Assembly: GCA_033439255.1 (NCBI GenBank)
Contig: CM065878.1
Coordinates: forward strand, 1,302,001-1,366,000
Direction: 5' to 3'
DNA from: Hericium rajendrae
Taxonomy: Eukaryota; Basidiomycota; Agaricomycetes; Russulales; Hericiaceae
DNA length: 64,000 bases
The number at the start of each line of letters is the position of its first letter. Within the stretch, counting starts at the first letter, position 1. Under the pieces are notes generated by a model. The model was not told where the DNA came from. It saw only the letters and a list, made by a program, of their open reading frames with translations, and ran no database searches. Position numbers and translations under genes: made by a program. Of this stretch, positions 32,897 through 45,046 are shown in pieces.

Positions 32897-34159
32897 GTAC
32901 CAGCAAGCACATGTACTGAGCGAGAGAGATATAGGGGAGAGATGGCAGGAAGGAGGAAGGTGAGGCTGGCATCGCACAACTTCACGCCCACAGTCTGCAG
33001 GCAGGCCCCTGGTGTCCGGGGTCCATTTCGGTCTCGCCCTGCCAATTTTTCTTTTAGCTGATCTCTGTTGGTGCTCACGCGCTCACGACGCTGTTCCTGA
33101 TCTATATACTCCTCGTTGATGTCGCTGATGTACTGTATTCTTCCCTGATACCTGCACAACTTTTGCGGATTCCTCGAATCTGAATTCCGTCATGTATACA
33201 ATCACGGACGGCGAAGGACGGCGACTTGGATCTCGGTCCAGGCTCAGCCTCGTCCGCGTGTGTTCGCAATGTGTTCAGGTGTGTCCCTCCGCGATTGCAA
33301 TAGATGTCACGATGCTATGCTTCCATGTGTCTTGATATACACACTCAGGAATTCTGGGTAGTTGCGCGACCATCTCTCAGGGAGAAGTCGCACGTGGGAG
33401 TGCATTTCGACCCGGAAAGACCGAGGACTTAGCTTGCAAACTGTATGAATGACCAACTTTGCAGCCGGTTTCACACCATTGCAACCTATATGAAGCCGAA
33501 AAGAAGCAGATGGGATGAAATCAGCAGGCAAATTCCCAGCGGCTTCTCGAGATACTTCAGGTGCAACTGGCAGCAGCCTTGACATGAATGGTGCAGGGTT
33601 CGAGGCAGCTTCCCTTCAGTATGTACTTGCGACCTCATACTGCAGCCATGTTGCGTTTGCTTTACGTGCGTCCCTGACGCCAGCAGGCAGAATCGGAATT
33701 CTCGTTCTCGTTCTACATCCACAACGTTGTCATTGGTCCTTGCTTTCTCTACTTAGCACGTTCGCTGAATCAACGTTCCCAAATTCAAGTCTATGTCATT
33801 GTCAGCAAACGCTGTGAAAAAGCGCCGAGCAACCTGCGTATCATTGGAAAATATGAGTCAATATTCCAACCTTGCATTTCCTCATGTCCAGCTTGTACGC
33901 CTAACATGATCTAGTTGCTATCATCAATCATCGAGCAAGGTTGGTTCATCATGATCACACTTAAATCAAGTTGATGAACAGAGATGCAGATTATCTCCGT
34001 TTTCCCCAACTTACGAGTCCCGACATACTCACGTTTTCCTCATCGAACATACACTTGACCCTATCAAGACCTCTAACACACTGTCATGTACAGCGAAACC
34101 AATCGATTTCATTCAGTCCAGACAGAAGGTATTACAGCCATTCACAGCCCTTCATACAT
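32897..34159. other. Intergenic region
   Basis: 5' leader and promoter of the disordered-protein gene, then the 3' flank of the mannanase. Several short frames occur on both strands; none is convincing. Confidence 0.4.
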
Positions 34160-35893
34160 TCACCCACGCGCCTTCAGCGCAGCAGCAGCGCTCTCCATCA
34201 CCGGATACGCAGCGCTCGTCGGGTACACAGCGAATCCGTCGTTGGGCGACGGCCCCGTCGACAACTGCGACCCGGCTTGCCAGATGAGATCACCTGTACA
34301 GAAATGGATCCTCAGCATCTCGCACTTTCTAATCTCAAAATACGTTCGCACCAGTTAAACCGCTGGAGATGATGGTATTGTACCAGAGCTGGTACGTCGA
34401 CGCCTGGTTGGTCGTCACGCCGAACTCCTCCAGAAGAACCGGCTTGTTCGCGGTCTTCTGCGCAGCGGCGTGCGACGTGATCCAGTCCACGCCCCAAAGC
34501 GTCTCATTAGCCGTCTGACCCCACGACTACAAACACTCAGTCCTACACCAATCCAGAACACGCACGCACACACGCACCTCAGGGTACGAATGGAATGTCC
34601 CAAAGTCGAGCGTGTCGATCGCCAGGTTCTTCACAAAGTCGACGCCGACGCCGGGCGCGTACGGGTACGTCGGCGGGTTCGCCTCCTGGAACCAGCCCTC
34701 GTCGCCGATCGCGACGAGGTGGTTCGCGTCGATCGACTTGACGAAGGCCGAGATCGTCGACGCCCAGGCGAAGATCGTGCTCCCGGCCGAGTCGCACGCG
34801 CTCGACGCGGCGCCCGTCGAGCCCGAGCAGCGCGGCTCGTTCGCGAGCTCCCAGGCCAGGATCGTCGGCTCGTCGCCGTAGCGCGAGACCCATTCCTGCG
34901 TGCTGTTAGAACATGTCCAATCCGACGTGCTGATTTTCCGTGCGCACCTGGATGTAGTTTTCATAGGCGCTGATGATCTTCGCGTTCGTGTAGAACGTGT
35001 CGTGCGTGCCGCCGGGGTTCAGCTGGGAGACATAGACGTCCATGCCGCCGTAGTCGCTCCAGTTGTTCGTGAGCGTCACGATCAGGCGGACGCCGTGCGC
35101 CTTGGCGGACTGCACGACGTAGTCGAATCTGTCGAGGCCGTTGGGGCCCGTGTTGAGCGTGGCCTTGCCGTTCGACCAGAGCTGGTAGTAGGCGCCGTAG
35201 TTTTGAACGGCCGTCACGTCGTTGAAGCCCTGATAAAATGGATATATTTGTGGATATGCATGGATGCAACGCGGAAAGTCGTACCCAGGTGCGGACTGTG
35301 GTCAGACCAGCCGCAACAATATCGTCGAACGCCTTGTCGATATCTGCGTTGCTCTCTTGGGCAAGCCAGTACGCATTCGTGCTGCATCACTTCTCAACGC
35401 CGCCCATCTAACAAAACACTATTGAGGACATACCCAGCAACGATATATTCCGATCCATCCAACGTGAACTTTTGTCCGGACACCTTGACGAAGCTGGTCG
35501 ACGTGGGAGTGGAACCAGTGCTGGTGCTGGTGCTGGTCGGCAAAACGGTGCTGGACGGTGCTCGACGGCGGCGAACTGGATGGCGGTGGCGGAGCTTCGG
35601 ACGTTGACGATGCTGTACCCGGGAGACACTGAGAGTAATAGTCGTTCGAATACGTGCAGACCGATCCCGCAACGCAAGTCGTGGCACCTGGAAGCAGTCA
35701 GCGCCGCGCAAACACATAGCCACCCGCGAAAAATAAGCACCTGACCAGCCGATTCCTGCGCAGGGCGTTCGTCAGATGCAAGCAACGTCTGAATGTACAG
35801 AGTATACGCGCCTCCACACTGGCCCCAGATGGGTGACTGGGCCGAAACCAGAGGAAGTGTTGACAGCGCAGCAACAGCGAGAATATACTTCAT
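34160..35893 (-). CDS. Secreted GH5 endo-beta-1,4-mannanase with N-terminal CBM1
   Basis: The start at 35893 gives a signal peptide ([19 protein letters not shown]) followed by a fungal cellulose-binding module: SPIWGQCGG, then [15 protein letters not shown] and YYSQCLPG, split by two introns. A Ser/Thr/Pro linker follows. The catalytic domain starts near [12 protein letters not shown] and includes [27 protein letters not shown], the acid/base glutamate in ELANEPRC, the FHSYPE block, and the nucleophile region VLLEEFG. The family cleaves beta-1,4-mannosidic links in galactoglucomannan; the CBM1 targets the enzyme to cellulose in wood. Length and domain order fit secreted fungal mannanases. 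At least seven short introns. Product is extracellular. Confidence 0.93.
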
Positions 35894-36947
35894 CTTTTTG
35901 TGAGACTTAACAGGTAGCTCTGCACATCAAAGCTCATCGCCGTTCTTATATTCGCTGGCGGCAGAATCCAGCAGATACTCCGGCGCCCGCAGGCCGTCAA
36001 AGCTCGGAATGACTTGGCTAACGTGCCATTGCCGTGTCTGGATCGCATCTGCCCCTCTCTGCGGCTTGTGACCAGGACGTACAGGGCAGCGGCTGGTGCA
36101 GGTCAGGTAAAATTAGCCAGTAGAACGCGAGCGAAGATCACAAGGAATGCCTTGCATGAACCGATGTTACTGCCAGAAATCATTTGCGACGTCGGGCATC
36201 CGATGCTTTTCCGATGATTCAGCACCTGAGCCCTTGCTGATGAGTCGCGGCCCCCAGACGAGTTGGATTACCGTGGACAGGATTTGAACAGAAATATGTT
36301 TTACGCACCAGTACAGGTACCAATATTGTGACGGAAGCTCTATCGGATTCAGGCCAAAGGATGGTGTGGTGAGTGCGATGTCATAGGTGTCGATGAACGT
36401 GGGGTGCAGTACGTCGGCCATGCGACCACCAGCGCCTTCAGAACGCAGGTTATTCGAGTCCACGTGGCTCCGAAGAAACGCAAATCTGCAATAAAGAAAC
36501 AAATCATACACGGACACGGACTTACTTACATGTCTGCCAGCAAACAAAGCCCAAAGGCGTACGGGGTAAACCATGTCTGGATTGTAATTTACGGAGTGCT
36601 AAATGCGTGTGAGGTAATGGGTCGAATCCGGAGAGCCAATCGCGAAGAATGAAGAGTCAAAAGTCAAGAGTACGATATCGTTCGACAATCTAACGGCACA
36701 GTGGGCATGGAGGTATCGTAATGCACTCGAAGCAGGTCCGTGGCGCGTGCCCGATGGCGGATACCGGGGGCTCCGTCGAGCGAGAGGCGCCGAAACAAGA
36801 CGGGAAGAGCAACAGCAACGGTCCGAGGCAGACGGGACAGCGGAAGCATTAAAACATGGATGACGGTCATAAACGAAGGAAGCGTCCGTGCGAAGGGGTC
36901 ACTGTACATCAAAGGCTAGGTCCGTCCGTGGCATAGATCATAACAGG
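35894..36947. other. Intergenic region
   Basis: The mannanase promoter and the 3' flank of chitin synthase. A 135-codon frame on the minus strand (36167-36574) has hydrophobic patches and faintly recalls a membrane transporter fragment, but I cannot support a gene. Confidence 0.35.
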
Positions 36948-39900
36948 TCAATTGTGTCCGCCGCTGGGATTGTTCGCGCTCGGGGGAGCCGCGCCTGGAG
37001 GGAGGCTGCCGTACGTCGACGAGCGGGAGTACCGGTTCTGCGGAGGCGTTTGCGACGTCGGCCTGCGCTGACCAGGTCTTGCGACCCGCCGCACGCCTTC
37101 AGGACCGGGCACGGGGCCATTGTCCGACAGACTGATGCCGCGCGAGGTCCTGCGTGCTCTGCCAGGCGCAGGCTGCTGGTGCGAGAGCAGCTCCTCCGGT
37201 TCCGCGTAGTGTTCGTAGCCCGCCTGCGCCTGGTACGGGTTGTAAGTCTCGCCTGGGTATTGGGAGTGTGCGCCCTCTCGCAGAACCGCGTTGCTGCTTC
37301 CCACTGCGCGGGACACCTGCGACTCGAAGCTGGGTTGGCCAGGAGACGTGTATCGAGGTGCCGGCGAAGCGGGCGAGTCGTATGTCTCTTCGGAGGAATA
37401 TTCTCCTGGGCTGGAAATAAGACGCTGATGGGAAGAAGAAACGTCTGAGGTGTATGCATCCTCGCTGGACCGTGACGCGGGGACGGATGAATTAGAAGCG
37501 CCGTTTGCCGTGTTTGCGGTTGGAGGACGATTGAGAGCCAACGGAGCTGGAAGCGTCAGGAGTTGGTTGCTGTCATAACGTGGACGCCCAGGGCCGGCGA
37601 ATGCAGAAGAATCCAGCGTGCTACCATCGAAGATTTGCGGAGGCGTGACGCCAGTGTCCGCCGTCGACACCATGGAATGGCTGCAATAAAAAATGTGAGA
37701 AGCAAGTAACCGCTGGATGGTCAGATAAACGTACCGTCTCGGCGAGTTGCCCTTGACGTCGTAATACGCCGAGTCCCTCGACTGCGACCCACTCTTCCAT
37801 CGCCTCTCGCGCTCAAACTCGGCCCAGCGCTTCATCACGATGTGCGAAGAGTCGAATTCTCCATCCTTGTCGCCGTGATTAGCATCCTTGTCACCACCCG
37901 AGATTTGCCGCGTCTGACCCCACGAGAAGTCGTCGAAGTGCCAGAACGAGTACGCAGGGAGGATACCGTTCCAGATGGGCAGCGACAGGAGATAGATCAG
38001 CATCCAGCCGACGTATGCAATCTTGCGCGACGTGATGACGATCAGGAAGCCGGGGAAGACCGAGGACGATGGCGAGCAGGACGAGCGGGATGACAGTGTT
38101 GGGGCCGCCGGGGATGATGGACGAGATGATGAGGTAAAGAGTGAAGGAGATAGCCGCAGGAAGAACGAGTGTACCAGCGAGCTCCATGCCGACGACGAAC
38201 TGCATCGAGAAGCAGAACGTCCCACACAGATCGCGCACGAGCACGAGCTCAAAATAATTATGTACAGTCGAGTTGATCCACCGACGACGCTGCGAGAGAA
38301 GCACGCGGAATGTGTCGGGAACGACGGTCTTGCAGACGGCCGAAGGGCAAAAGATATTCTTGCGCTTCGGGAAAGTCTTCAGCATGAGCGTCGTGAGGTA
38401 TCGATCTTCTCCAAGAAGAAGCAGATTTTTCTTGTGCAGCGAGTCGACGACATTCTCCGAGTAGTGCTCGACGATGTCCGGGTTCGCAAGAATAGGCACC
38501 CAGTAACCAGAGCCGCCTTTCGGAGCCTTGATGCGGTACATACTGAAACAGCCTGGCAAACAAGTAACACCACCAAACATGGACTCGAAGGCCTTGGCCA
38601 TGTGGTGAGAGATGTAGTACTCGAAGACTGTCTGAGAGTCAGCCTCCTAACAAACTGAGGTAACTGGGCTAACGAACCTTGAATCATGGTCACCCAAGTC
38701 TCTCCTTTGTTTGGCGATCTTCGTCTCACCGCACAAGCCCATAATCTCCTCGTCCGCAACCATACTGGACACCATCCGGGTCAACGAATCCGGGAACACC
38801 TTCGTGTCCGCATCGACGCAAAGCATCAGCTCATACCGATCCGGGCTGATGCCCGTCACGCGCCAGACCGAATTGAAGAACTCATACTCGAACGTCGTCA
38901 TGCGCTCGTCGAACATGACCTTCTGCAGGAAGCCCATGAGCACGATCTGCGAGTCGCGCTTGCCCCGATTACCGGGCTTCGCGTCGCCCTGCTCGAGCGG
39001 GTTGCCCGTCTTGGCCACCAGGCATATCGGCACGCGTTGCTGCTTCGACCGTTCGACCGTCTGGTCGTCGTAGTCGTAGAAACCGGCATAGACCTTCGCC
39101 ATGTTGTGCCGCTTGTGTCCGTCCGCGATCGCAACATATGAATGGGCCTCGACGTCCTCGGGCTCGATGACAAAATCCTTCATCATCGAAAGACAGATGT
39201 CCGGCGTTGTCTTGTCATTGCCTGCGCCCTTGACCAGACCGTCCGCAATGATCAGGATAAGCTTATGGCTGTTCGGGTAATCCGTCGTTGCGATCGAGTC
39301 AAGCGTCGTCCTTAAACCTTCAACCGACTCGGAATAAGCTGTCACCAGGCATATTGTGTGCGCCAGCGGGAAATTGAACGGCTCGTAGTCAGGTGGCGGC
39401 TGCGGCACGACGTTGTTGAGGGGGAAGGGACACTGGTTATCCGAAAACGTGCCCCGAGAATCGCCGAGCGACGTTGAGCTGCGCGAGTTGCGGTACGGCG
39501 ACTCCGGAGGTGTCAGCTTCGAGCTCTTGCCCGACATTGATGACGCGCCGTAGACACTCTGTCCACTCTGTCCACGCTTATATGGCACCGTGTCGACGAT
39601 GCCATATGCCGTCGTAGGACGTCCACTGGGACTCGTCTTCATGATATTCTCCGAAGGCGTGAAACGCGACTGGCGTGGCAGGAAGTTGCCCTTCTTCTCC
39701 TTCCTCCCGGGCGTGAGACCGTTTTTCGCCACGTTGGGGCGATATTCGCTGGGTGCAGGCCGGTAGATGTCGTTCGTCCAGTTCTCGATCTCGGCCATGC
39801 GCTGCATGCGCTGTTCGTATGTCTCGTGCTTGAATGCGCCGATGCGAGGGCCATAAAACCACGCGAAGAGCACGGCCATTACGAAACGGATGGCGACGAC

Positions 39901-41588
39901 TCCGATAATGAAGACGAGGGAGACGTAAAGCACGACGTCAGATGCAACGCAACCGATACTGTTCGTGTCAATGAAGCCAACAGTGATCATGTCTTCAAGA
40001 CAATGGCCGAGATCGCGTTGGCTTGTGCGCAACAAGAATGCTGTGAGGTCCTTAGAATTGAAAGTGCCGTTCGGTTTGGCCATGTCGTCGAACAGCGACG
40101 GATAATTGACTTGGCTCTTGCTGAGCCACTGGAGCAAACTCAAGTCCAGTACAGAACTAACGACAGATGAGGCTGATTTCTGTGAACAGTGTATACAACT
40201 CACGATTCGAAGACAGCCAGGTTGCGGTTGCTGTTCTTGACATCATCCCAGGAATAGTACACCTGTCCCGACGGGCTCATAGAGGAGAGCTCGGATCTCG
40301 CCTGCGAAGAGACGTGGCATGTGGTGTCGGACTCGTAATTCGTCAGGTTGACGCCGGACGAGCCGGTCTGAGAAAACACATTGCAGGGGAAGTACCAGTC
40401 CACCTTGCCGTTGTCGCCAGAGATGCTCGAGTTGCTAGCCTTACTGATAAAGTCCTGACAGTTGCCACCGGTGTTTTGGAACATGAACGAGATATCGTTG
40501 CCCGCGACGCCCCAGTTTCCGACAAACAGAGGGTTCGTGTTGCCGTTGAAATCGCCGACACGTGGGTGATGGAAATTCGAGAAATCGTAGGCATATCCAT
40601 GGATGATGACCGAACCTGTTTCAACCGTGCCAGCGTGGAATCGGTTGGGTGGCTTGCCGCAGACGACCTCCGTAAACCCGAACGTCAGGAAACCAACTCC
40701 CGCCATCAACAGCGCGATGAAGCTCAACAAGCCCATCTTCTCGCGCCATGCCCGCTGCTGCTCGGGGCTCCGGATACCTGCCGCGCGCCACCGACGTCAA
40801 TCCATCGAATACCGATAGTCAAGATTACCACCACTCACCGCATGTCTTGAGCAAGATGTTCGGGATGCAGATCGTGAGGGTATAACAGTAAAACACCCAA
40901 GCATCGTGCGGCCCAGGTATATTGGAAAAGCACCCGCTCCGCGCCTTCTCTGGCGCCTCGGGGTCAGGCGCCGATTGGCGTTTCCGTCGTAATGTGGTGC
41001 CCCGCTTGAAGAGGGCCAGACCCGACTCCGGGATGTCCTGTTCCCGCGCCAGCAGCGATCGCCCGCGCCGCAGGGTCTCCTGCTGGGGCATGTTTCCCGT
41101 AGCTAGCGACCGCCATAAGTAAAAATCGCTTCAAGTCAAAAAGACGGCGCACTCGAAGGCAAGACCAGGTTCGTGTTGTCCTGCTCCAACTGCGCCGCCC
41201 TCGCGCGATAATGCCACTGTCGATGGCCGGGCTCCACCCTTTCCCTGTCCGGGCGCACGAGGCTCTTCTTCCGCCCCACCATCGCCGCCGCCGCCGCCGC
41301 CGCATCATATCCGCTCTCCGGATCGGGGCTGTGAGCCATCACGCTCTGGTATGCCGACTGCCCGCGCACCCGTCCTGGCTGGTCGAGCGGCGATTGGCGG
41401 TCGCCGCGCTCGGTGTTCTGGAAGGATATATTCCCCGAGCTGCGCGGGCCGTCGTAGGGCTGGGCAGGGGGTCGTTGGGTGTATGCGTCATAGGAGACCG
41501 GCGGTTGACTTGGGTACGAGGGCGGTTGGGGCTGCGTGCTTTGAGGCCTTGCGGACCGGGGCGGGCGTTGGCCGCCGCGGTAGTCCAT
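36948..41588 (-). CDS. Chitin synthase, class IV-like (division 2)
   Basis: The start at 41588 ([11 protein letters not shown]) opens a disordered N-terminus. Then come a helix region ([17 protein letters not shown]), a second helix ([19 protein letters not shown]), a luminal domain, and the catalytic domain. Signature motifs are [53 protein letters not shown] and [12 protein letters not shown]. Several C-terminal helices and a Pro/Ser/Tyr-rich cytosolic tail ending SGGHN follow. The enzyme polymerises UDP-GlcNAc to chitin at the plasma membrane. Length of about 1,300 aa fits the Chs3-type class. One frame break: in the helix after [19 protein letters not shown] the CCCC at 38052-38055 (minus-strand sense) needs one base fewer to continue into [16 protein letters not shown]. 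No intron fits there, so an assembly indel is the simplest reading. Confidence 0.93.
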
Positions 41589-43002
41589 CGATGGTAGTGT
41601 CTTGCGTGCGGTGGTGGCTCAGCACGATGGGGTCATGTACCGACAACGAGGAAGGGGTTAGGGAAAGCGTCGAAGGAGCGTGGGCGAGAGCGCCAACGTG
41701 AGAGCCTAGTTTGGGTGATCTTGTTCTGTTGAGGCGAACGATTGTATTTGAGGATATGTACTCGAGACGTGCTGCAGCCTGAGCAGCCGCCCTGCAAGTT
41801 CAGGGGTATATCGTCGTTGCCGACGTCGTGGAGTGCGGTTGAGGATCGAGGAGTGGTGAGAGCTAAAACTACCGTTGTAGGGAAAAGACGTAGCCTGTGG
41901 CTGACCGCACGCCGTCTCAGACGGCGCGGGGATATTCGTCTTTTTCTCACAATTTCACCACACCGCCTCCCCCCTCTCGTGCCTCAGGGCTCCTTTTGCG
42001 CTTCTCGATTGTTTGTCGATTCAGCATACTAAATAGAGTTGAGCCAAATAACAAGCAGAACAATCCCATTCAGTAGGCATGAGATCGAGAGGGCTGTGTA
42101 TATTGCTGTATGGTGGTTGCATCCGTATCATACAGACGGGCGTAGAGCCAGAAATCGCAACAAAGTTTATTTCCCCATCAAATTTCTCCCCACGTCGAAC
42201 AAGCGATCATAGCAACGCCGCGCCCACATCACCCCTACCAACCACCGATCCAGGCCTGTCCCTTGCCGCGTACACGTTACGATTCCTTTTGAAAAGGAAG
42301 ACACGAAGCGTTGGTGGACACTTGAGCATTGGGTTGGACGTCTCGACGACATGCGTTTTTATTAGCCGGAAGGTGGGCTACAGAGGCTTGCTGGGCAGCT
42401 GCGTGAGCAGAATGCCATAGCGCTTCTTGATTGTCACTCGGTGACGAGAAAACTTGTCGTCAGGGGAAAAGCGGGCTAAATCGTAATGAATATATCAGAC
42501 GGTCTAAAGATCATTCAAGAGAAGTGAAAATGGCATCTGGGAACCGCACACGCACCAGGATGGGCAGACTTGGTGATTTTCCCCGAGTCGGTGATTTTCT
42601 GAAGCAAAACGTTAATTTCTTCGTTATAGATAATGGCAGAACAATCTACACACTTTCAGGGTGTAGACCCGGTTGTTATTCTCGTCCAACGTGTACATCA
42701 AATGCATGGCTGCAGGTCGTTAGAGGTTGTCCTCGAAAGTTGTCTGCAGAAAATGCGACCATAAGCATCCACACTCTATATCATGCTTTCGCACGCCCAC
42801 GTGCACCGTGCTGACGCGCCAAGGGTAACGCGTCGACCAAGCCGCTCGACCGCCGAGCTTGGAGAAGATCATACCGAACACATAAACATGAACGCGTCAA
42901 CGCCTGTGCTGACAGCTTCCATGTTGGAAGGTGCTCTCCCGTCATCACGACCGACTTTCCCGTCATCTCTTTGCCTCGACATCCAGCGACATCCCAGCTA
43001 CC
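41589..43002. other. Divergent promoter region
   Basis: About 1.4 kb between chitin synthase (-) and the CRAL-TRIO gene (+). No convincing gene; presumed regulatory DNA and leaders. Confidence 0.4.
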
Positions 43003-44356
43003 ATGACAAACTCAAAATGCGTGCTCATCACCGAGCCTGCGCCGGGCACAATCATCAAGCCGATCCATGTGTACGATGACGAGCATCAGACGAAACTGGA
43101 AGCCTTGCAAGAAGTGCGTCGTTTGGTCTTTTCGTCTCACAGTTTGTTTTAAGCTTACACGCATCGGAACCGCAGTACACCGGCTCTCTTTTGCTTCCTT
43201 CTACCGATTCTTACCATCCGTGGGAGAAGCGCTGGCTCTCGAAGCCAGACACGCACCCACGCTACCTGCGCGCGGCGAAGTGGAAGCTCGAGGACGCGAA
43301 GAAACGGATTCTCGGCACGCTGGAATGGAGGAGAGAATTCAAGCCGGAGCTCATTTCCCCAGATGAGGTGCGTCCACTTCCATGAACATGCGTTCAAAAT
43401 TAATCGACGAGCTGGATGCAGGTCAAAATCGAAGCGGAAAGTGGCAAAATGTATGTCTGCACTTCGCAAGTAATAAGCTTCTACTGACGGTGCTGGAAAT
43501 AGCATTCTGAACGGCTTCGATGTCGACGGCCGTCCCATCATCTATATGCGTCCCGGCCGCGAAAACACGCCTACCTCGCCGCGGCAGCTGCGGCATCTTG
43601 TTTGGGTCCTGTCAGCTCCTCATCCTTCACCTGCTTACAGCAAGCCGAATTCTGATCAACCAGTTTGTTCCAGCGAACGAGCAAAGGACATGATGCCCCC
43701 GGCCAAGAATCGCTCATGATCATCGTCGACTACCGCAGCACCACCCTCCGCACCAACCCCTCCATCTCCGTCGCCAGCAAGGTACCCCACCTCTCCTTCC
43801 ACCCCTCCTTCCCCATAAACACTAACACCCCATTAACACAGGTGCTCACGATCCTGCAACACCACTACGTCGAAACGCTCGGCCGCGCGATCGTCGTGAA
43901 CCTCCCCATGCTCCTCTCCTTCTTCTACAAGGGCATCGCGCCGTTCCTCGACCCCGTCACGCGCGACAAGATGCGCTTCAACCCGGACCTCTTCGAGCTT
44001 GTCCCGCGCGCGCAGCTCGACGCGGACTTTGGCGGCGACTATGTGTTCGAGTGGGACTTTGAGGCGTATTGGGCGCAGGTCGTCAGGTACGTCGGTGTTT
44101 GCCGCGGGGCGCGCGCGCTGGCTGATTGGGCGTTTGCAGGCATTGTGGGATTGCGCCCGATGGGACGCGCGTGAAGAGGGAATCTGAAGCGGACACGGAG
44201 CCTGCATCGAAGACAACAGCGGCAGAATCGGACACGGCGACGCCTGAGCTCGAGCCTGCTGCTGCTTCGTCAGACGACAGCTCTGAGGAAGAAGACCCCG
44301 ATAAGTTGGCAGATGGCGCACAGGCCATGACGCTCGTCGACCCCATTTCCGCATAA
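43003..44356 (+). CDS. Sec14-like CRAL-TRIO lipid-transfer protein
   Basis: The ATG at 43003 gives MTNSKCVLITEP. The CRAL-TRIO N-terminal helix region (RYLRAAKWKLEDAKKRILGT), then GFDVDGRPIIYMRPGREN, LMIIVDYRSTTLRTNPS, HHYVETLGRAIVVNLPMLLS and PFLDPVTRDKMRFNP follow. These are the lipid-binding fold's usual blocks. The C-terminal tail is acidic, Ser/Glu/Asp-rich. The family moves phosphatidylinositol or similar lipids between membranes. At least six exons, one of 29 nt. One frame break: after ERAKDMMPP the CCCCC at 43696-43700 must gain one base to continue GQESLMIIVDY, as the family requires; otherwise a stop follows at once. Probably an assembly indel. Confidence 0.9.
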
Positions 44357-45046
44357 TGTTCCGTCTCCTTCCGTTGTCGCTGCCCCGTCACTGACTATTT
44401 ATGCACTCCTTGCCGCATATAGCGACTCATTCTTGCATCATTGTCTTGCCATTATTCCCTTGTTTGTCGTGCAGCGATGTATGTACGCACATAGATCGTA
44501 GACGTGCTGAATCTCTGGTCGTGTGTTCGATTCTGGGGGCTCAATTAGCATATTTTCCGCATGGGTGCGGATAGAGTATGTATGGCTCGAGGATTCCGCA
44601 TAAGTACGCTGCAGTGGCGCGACAGTTTGTGGAAGACATCACGAGCTCAGGAATCATTGCGCAACAAATGAAATCAAGGATGTGGACATTCCCCAAACCT
44701 TCTCAGACCCCGCGGATCGTCAAACACTTGTGGGTCCACCCCCCGGCCCTACTTACAGACCCACAATCCGCCCCACCGACAACTGCACCCGAACATGCCA
44801 GCAGAAGCACACGTGTCCCTTCCGCAGCCTTGCACATGGGCCCGAGCCAAGAGACCATCCCCGCAGCCGCCACGAGGTCGCAGCGCCCACCAGATCGGCA
44901 CCTGGAGTAGCTAAAGCCAAATTGCAGCAGCTCTGGAGCCAAAACGCAAGCGCACTCGACGGCCGGAATTCTGAAGCGCAGTCCACAAACACATATCCAA
45001 TTCCCCACCGACGACGATACAGGACTCCTACAAATGCACACGCAGC
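44357..45046. other. Intergenic region between convergent genes
   Basis: 3' flanks of the CRAL-TRIO and first dioxygenase genes. No gene recognised. Confidence 0.4.

Noticed and set aside
36167-36574. Possible remnant of a membrane transporter (minus strand)
   Set aside because: Resemblance rests on a few hydrophobic residues; no complete helix pattern and no flanking exons found.
38040-38090. A 46-nt intron to explain the chitin synthase frame break
   Set aside because: It would need a GTCCTC donor, be unusually short and delete a conserved transmembrane helix; a one-base indel is simpler.
44510-44540. TGTTCGATTC, a tRNA B-box-like sequence
   Set aside because: No A box and no cloverleaf pairing upstream; lies in the 3' flank of the CRAL-TRIO gene.
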